Positions 30,908 to 33,350 of a stretch of 33,350 nt of DNA are shown here, one piece after another (the stretch's first letter is position 1; each line of letters opens with the position of its first letter). The translations under genes were made by a program, and so were the position numbers. The notes under the pieces are model-generated. The model was not told where the DNA came from. It did no database searches and saw only the letters and a list, made by a program, of their open reading frames with translations. This DNA comes from Treponema sp. (GTDB taxonomy: Bacteria; Spirochaetota; Spirochaetia; Treponematales; Breznakiellaceae). The DNA lies in NCBI GenBank assembly GCA_031258505.1, contig JAIRMT010000038.1, forward strand, positions 1 through 33,350, given 5' to 3'.

Positions 30908-31561
30908 TTACGGCACGACCGCGCTCACAAGCGCGCCCCAGGGACCCTTCTCCCCCTTGTTATTCTCCCAGCGCAGGCAGAAGTACACTCTTTTTCCCTG
31001 TTTATCCCCGGTAAACACGAAGACATGAGGCGTCCGGGTAGCGAATTCCGAATTGAGCAAGTCCTCAGCCTTTGCCGGCGCGTCCTCTCGCAGTTCCCAG
31101 CGAATCTCCGCGCCGTGTACGCCTTTAGGCTTTCCCCGCTGCTTGGTTCCCGCATCCCAGAACTGCAGGGATAGCTGATTAGGAACCGGCGTATCAATGT
31201 GATACTCCGGGAACGTACTGGGCGGCGGCACGGGCGTGGGCTTCCTGTCATGAATTGGCAGCTGCATCTCATTCCGTTCCTTGTCGCTGACGAACGGGCT
31301 GTATAGCAGAAACGCCTTGATGAAGGCGCGCAGCGCCTTTTCCAGCGCCTCCCTCGCGCGGTTTTTCTCCGCGATGTCCACCGGACCCCTATTGGGGTTC
31401 AGGGCTTTGGCGTAGGCTGCTTCCCAGTCCGCGTTCAACGCCAGAATTGGTTGAAAAACCGCGTCTTGAATGTTAAACGCCGTAAGATGAACTTGCACAT
31501 AAGCGAGCAAGCTCTTGACCCATGCCGCGAATGCGGCATCCTTTGTAGGCACGTAAGCCAT
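30908..31561 (-). CDS. Treponema-type hypothetical protein with Fn3-like C-terminal domain
   Basis: A 217-residue product. AAGGAGG lies six bases before ATG 31561, which I prefer to the adjacent TTG at 31564. The first 100 residues are helical (WVKSLLAYVQVHLTAFNIQ, EKNRAREALEKALRAFIKAF), then comes a Pro-rich linker (DRKPTPVPPPSTFPEYHID) and a beta-rich domain with VHGAEIRWEL, VYFCLRWENN and KGPWGALVSAVVP, like a fibronectin type III fold. No signal peptide is visible. This family is repeated in treponeme genomes (from memory) and its N-terminus is shared with the broken gene at 13140. Its role is unknown. It lies directly after the 21-bp repeat array. Confidence 0.65.
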   Translation of the reverse strand: MAYVPTKDAAFAAWVKSLLAYVQVHLTAFNIQDAVFQPILALNADWEAAYAKALNPNRGPVDIAEKNRAREALEKALRAFIKAFLLYSPFVSDKERNEMQLPIHDRKPTPVPPPSTFPEYHIDTPVPNQLSLQFWDAGTKQRGKPKGVHGAEIRWELREDAPAKAEDLLNSEFATRTPHVFVFTGDKQGKRVYFCLRWENNKGEKGPWGALVSAVVP

Positions 31562-32345
31562 CAAATACCTCCTTGGTAATAAGTTGTGCTATTATGCTCA
31601 TAGTGAGAGCCGCTCCGGTTGTAGCGGGTAAGGCTCTCACTGTAGTAGCAGCCGTTCTGGTTGTAGCGGGAACCTTTCCCGCTGTAGTGGGAGAGTCTCC
31701 CGCTGTAGTAGGAGCTGCTCTGGCTGTAGCGGGAACCTTTCCCGCTGTAGTAGGAGAGTCTCCGGTTGTAGCGGGAACCTTTCCCGCTGTAGTAGGAGAG
31801 TCTCCCGCTGTAGTAGGGACCGCTCCGGCTGTAGCTGGAACCTTTCCCGCTGTAGTAGGAGAGTCTCCGGTTGTAGCGGGAACCTTTCCCGCTGTGGCAG
31901 GAGCCGCTCCCGCTGTAGTGGGAGAGTCTCCCACTGTAGTAGGGACCGCTCCGGCTGTAGCTGGAACCTTTCCCGCTGTAGTAGGAGAGTCTCCCTCTGT
32001 AGTAGGAGCCGCTCCGGTTGTAGTAGGAGAGTCTCTGGTTGTAGCGGGAACCTTTCCCGCTGTAGTAGGAGCCGCTCCTGTTGTAGCGGGAACCTTTCCC
32101 GCTGTGGTGGGAAACTCTAGCGCTATCGTGAGGAAGTTTCTCGCTATTGTAGTAAGAAAGGCTCCAGCCATAGCGAGGAATTTGCTGGCTATGGCGCGAA
32201 AATTGTGGAACAGAGCGCCCATATACAAAACATTTCTTGAATAGACCGGTTCTTTTTCCACCAAGTAATTCATCCAGCTTTGCATCAACGCGTTTATTGA
32301 GAAAAAATATGCTATCGAGGGAAAAACAGCGATTAAATCCGCCAT
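31473..32345 (-). CDS. ORF spanning the 21-bp repeat array (heptapeptide-repeat protein)
   Basis: A 290-codon frame. The first 90 residues are unique (MADLIAVFPSIAYFFSINAL, MQSWMNYLVEKEPVYSRNVL), then about 25 heptads such as TAGKVPATTGDSPTTAG, then a unique end that overlaps the next gene by 89 bp in another frame. The plus strand is also open (31573-32244), because the unit is 21 bp and largely palindromic, so openness is weak evidence of coding. The unique N-terminus makes the minus strand more credible. A C12 tract and TATAAT abut the start codon, suggesting phase-variable expression. A non-coding array is the alternative. Confidence 0.4.
   Translation of the reverse strand: MADLIAVFPSIAYFFSINALMQSWMNYLVEKEPVYSRNVLYMGALFHNFRAIASKFLAMAGAFLTTIARNFLTIALEFPTTAGKVPATTGAAPTTAGKVPATTRDSPTTTGAAPTTEGDSPTTAGKVPATAGAVPTTVGDSPTTAGAAPATAGKVPATTGDSPTTAGKVPATAGAVPTTAGDSPTTAGKVPATTGDSPTTAGKVPATARAAPTTAGDSPTTAGKVPATTRTAATTVRALPATTGAALTMSIIAQLITKEVFDGLRAYKGCRIRGMGQELARLCASSSYGV
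31600..32187. repeat. 21-bp tandem repeat array with three palindromic core types
   Basis: From 31600 to 32124 there are 25 uninterrupted 21-bp units, then degenerate ones to about 32187 (one unit 24 bp). Most begin GTAGYRGG. The core is GGGAACCTTTCCC, GGAGAGTCTCC or GGAGCCGCTCC, each an inverted repeat, and the three types are mixed in a quasi-regular order. Arms change together, for example GGGAGA with TCTCCC beside GGAG with CTCC. Read as protein it gives heptads on both strands. Confidence 0.9.
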
Positions 32346-32361
32346 TATAGGGGGGGGGGGG
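32344..32361 (-). promoter_or_regulatory. C12 tract abutting TATAAT and the start of the repeat ORF
   Basis: On the plus strand 32350-32361 is twelve G in a row; on the minus strand this is C12 followed at once by TATAAT (32349-32344), which overlaps the ATG at 32345. The tract can act as the spacer between this -10 and a weak upstream -35, as known for poly-C/poly-G promoters in Neisseria, or as a slippery stretch joining two reading frames. In both cases a change of one base would switch output. Confidence 0.6.
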
Positions 32362-32581
32362 CGTTAGGAATATAATGATTACAGTACGAGAGGAGATTAG
32401 CTCTAAAAAAATGTTTCATCCCCCTTACTAAAGGCATAGACCCTCCCTTCAGACTGAATAGCGCACCGAAACACAGCCGCCAAAACCTGCCAAGCGCTTC
32501 ATCCCGCGAGCAATTCGCCGCCCGCCAACCTTCTTGGGGAGTCAGAGTGTACACTAGCCTATAACATTCTTCACTATTCAT
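32345..32581 (-). CDS. Short ORF reading into the poly-C tract
   Basis: A 78-codon frame that passes through the C12 tract (NAPPPL) and stops at TAA overlapping the ATG of the repeat ORF. Internal start MPLVRGMKHFFRANLLSY has GGGAGGG before it and may be the real beginning. With one extra C (13) the frame would continue into the repeat ORF and give a fusion. No family is recognised. The composition is not clearly protein-like in the first half. Confidence 0.3.
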   Translation of the reverse strand: MNSEECYRLVYTLTPQEGWRAANCSRDEALGRFWRLCFGALFSLKGGSMPLVRGMKHFFRANLLSYCNHYIPNAPPPL

Positions 32582-32638
32582 CGAAGCATCCTAGCAGAAC
32601 TAAAAAACCCCTGTCAAGTGATGAGGCGTTTTATTGTA

Positions 32639-32732
32639 GTGTCTGGCGCCATGACGAACCGGTGTCAGAACCGCAAACCAGTGGTGTCTGGCGCCGATAG
32701 CCGTATGCGGCAAACCTGTGATGTCTGACACC
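32639..32732. repeat. Cluster of GGTGTC-type palindromic words
   Basis: Four related words lie in 94 bp: AGTGTCTGGCGCC (32639-32651), GGTGTCAGAACC (32661-32672), GGTGTCTGGCGCC (32683-32695) and GATGTCTGACACC (32720-32732). The perfect form GGTGTC-T-GACACC is at 8781-8793. They lie upstream of the poly-C locus and downstream of the J-domain gene and may be protein binding sites or remnants of a dispersed element. Confidence 0.5.
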
Positions 32733-32921
32733 AGCTATGGTGAACGCCACAGTGGTTAGGCATGAGGAATTGTTACTACCTCATGTTACGCAGGAAGAAA
32801 AAACGGTAAGAATTTGTCATCGAAGGGACGCTAAGATACGCGAATATTTCATTTCTCTAAAGAAGATTCGCGTTCATTCGCGTAATTCGATGATCTTTTT
32901 CTTTCCGGCGCGTAAGGCGAG
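32733..32921. other. Short intergenic stretch without a recognised gene
   Basis: About 190 bp between the palindrome cluster and the J-domain gene. One frame is open but its content is not protein-like. AAAGAAGATTCGCGTTCATT and similar words give a weak imperfect dyad (GAATATT/GATTCGCG), without a T-run. Confidence 0.35.
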
Positions 32922-33350
32922 TTACTGCTTGCTTTGCCGCCAGTTCTCAATGCGGTCGTAGGCGGCGTTGATGCGGGCTGACTTCGCGGTTGCTTTGCGC
33001 ATATTCTCCGCGTGTCCAGCGTGACGGTCAGGGTGGTGTATCTTGAGCAGTTTCTTGTAAGCTGCCTTACATTCATCAGCGCTGGCGCCAAAAGGAAGCC
33101 CCAGTTCCGCGAAGTCCTGGCGCAGGTCTTCGGGAATGTTGGCGCTACGCTTGCTGCCATAGGCGCGAGAACTTTGGCTACGCGCCTCATAGTCAAACGA
33201 AGCTCGAGACTGCGTGCTTGTCTTGTCGTTCAGGTACTCGTTAAGTTCCTTGTACGCTGCTTCATAATCGGGATCGCTACGCCGTCGGGTCTTGCCAAAG
33301 GGCGCTTCATCTTCATCGTTAAGATAACTTTTGATTACATCCTCAATCCG
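32922..33350 (-). CDS. J-domain (DnaJ-like) protein, 5' part outside the window
   Basis: An open minus-strand frame of 142 codons reaches the window edge without a start codon. The last 70 residues are a J domain: FAELGLPFGASADECKAAYK, KLLKIHHPDRHAGH (the HPD tripeptide that stimulates DnaK ATPase) and SARINAAYDRIENW. Before it is a Ser/Arg-rich, low-complexity region with DEDEAPFGKTRRRSDPDYEA. The J domain at the C-terminus, and the lack of a Gly/Phe region or zinc finger after it, mark it as a type III co-chaperone rather than DnaJ. Its DnaK partner is probably encoded elsewhere. Confidence 0.85.
   Translation of the reverse strand, partial: RIEDVIKSYLNDEDEAPFGKTRRRSDPDYEAAYKELNEYLNDKTSTQSRASFDYEARSQSSRAYGSKRSANIPEDLRQDFAELGLPFGASADECKAAYKKLLKIHHPDRHAGHAENMRKATAKSARINAAYDRIENWRQSKQ

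Noticed and set aside
31573-32244. Plus-strand ORF of 223 codons through the 21-bp repeats
   Set aside because: A 21-bp palindromic unit stays open on both strands. The flanks of this frame are less protein-like than those of the minus frame, so it was not annotated.
32849-33196. Minus-strand ORF of 115 codons at the right end
   Set aside because: It is another frame of the J-domain gene at 32922-33350, which contains the HPD motif.

Overview
The window reads as a piece of spirochaete chromosome, most like the Treponema group found in termite guts. This rests on inference: the style of the repeat-rich surface lipoproteins, an exported protein with a P13-like membrane C-terminus, short XRE repressors, a homopolymer G/C tract beside a putative surface gene, and a sodium-pumping oxaloacetate decarboxylase operon. 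No rRNA is present to settle the taxonomy.

Layout. (1) 1-6602: an integrated accessory island whose left end lies outside the window. It carries a promoter-driven, highly folded leader or small RNA with an intrinsic terminator (about 39-360, minus), a three-gene operon ending in a DUF2335 membrane protein, a ribbon-helix-helix/small-gene cassette between 50-bp direct repeats, an XRE repressor with two operator palindromes, an orphan PD-(D/E)XK (HSDR_N-type) nuclease, a tyrosine recombinase with a near-consensus promoter, an attC-like inverted repeat, a truncated HTH antitoxin, a solitary type I-C-like CRISPR repeat and a YoeB toxin-antitoxin pair. It ends in a 48-bp 3' fragment of tRNA-Gly(CCC), the expected scar of tRNA-targeted integration. 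(2) 6614-12184 (minus): housekeeping genes for NAD salvage (pncA-pncB) and a lipoprotein-aroDE-rpiA-DUF6062 operon. (3) 12267-16582: a plus-strand membrane protein, a chimeric gene fragment, then a GH42 beta-galactosidase divergent from a PocR/AraC-type regulator with an operator-like palindrome between them. (4) 16766-20309 (minus): oadG-oadA-oadB, with a terminator-like hairpin between oadA and oadB. (5) 20524-20757: an array of 23-bp palindromic tandem repeats. (6) 21133-27230: gltB-gltD glutamate synthase with a good sigma-70-type promoter. (7) 27278-32581 (minus): a surface/variation locus with a frameshifted repeat lipoprotein, a CsgG/LpoB-like plus P13-like exported protein, a protein whose N-terminus is shared with the chimera at 13140, a 21-bp repeat array of palindromic units, and a C12 tract abutting TATAAT and the start codon of the repeat ORF. 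(8) 32922-33350: the 3' part of a J-domain protein gene.

How it works together: the metabolic core covers glutamate synthesis from ammonia (GltBD), Na+-coupled decarboxylation (Oad), beta-galactoside use (GH42 under a PocR-type sensor), shikimate and pentose-phosphate steps and NAD salvage. The accessory ends concentrate mobile, defence and phase-variation signatures. The most unusual items are the folded leader/RNA with its repressible promoter (39-418), the lone CRISPR repeat in the leader of a toxin-antitoxin operon, and the poly-C/TATAAT/21-bp-repeat locus. All calls come from reading the sequence; no database search was run.
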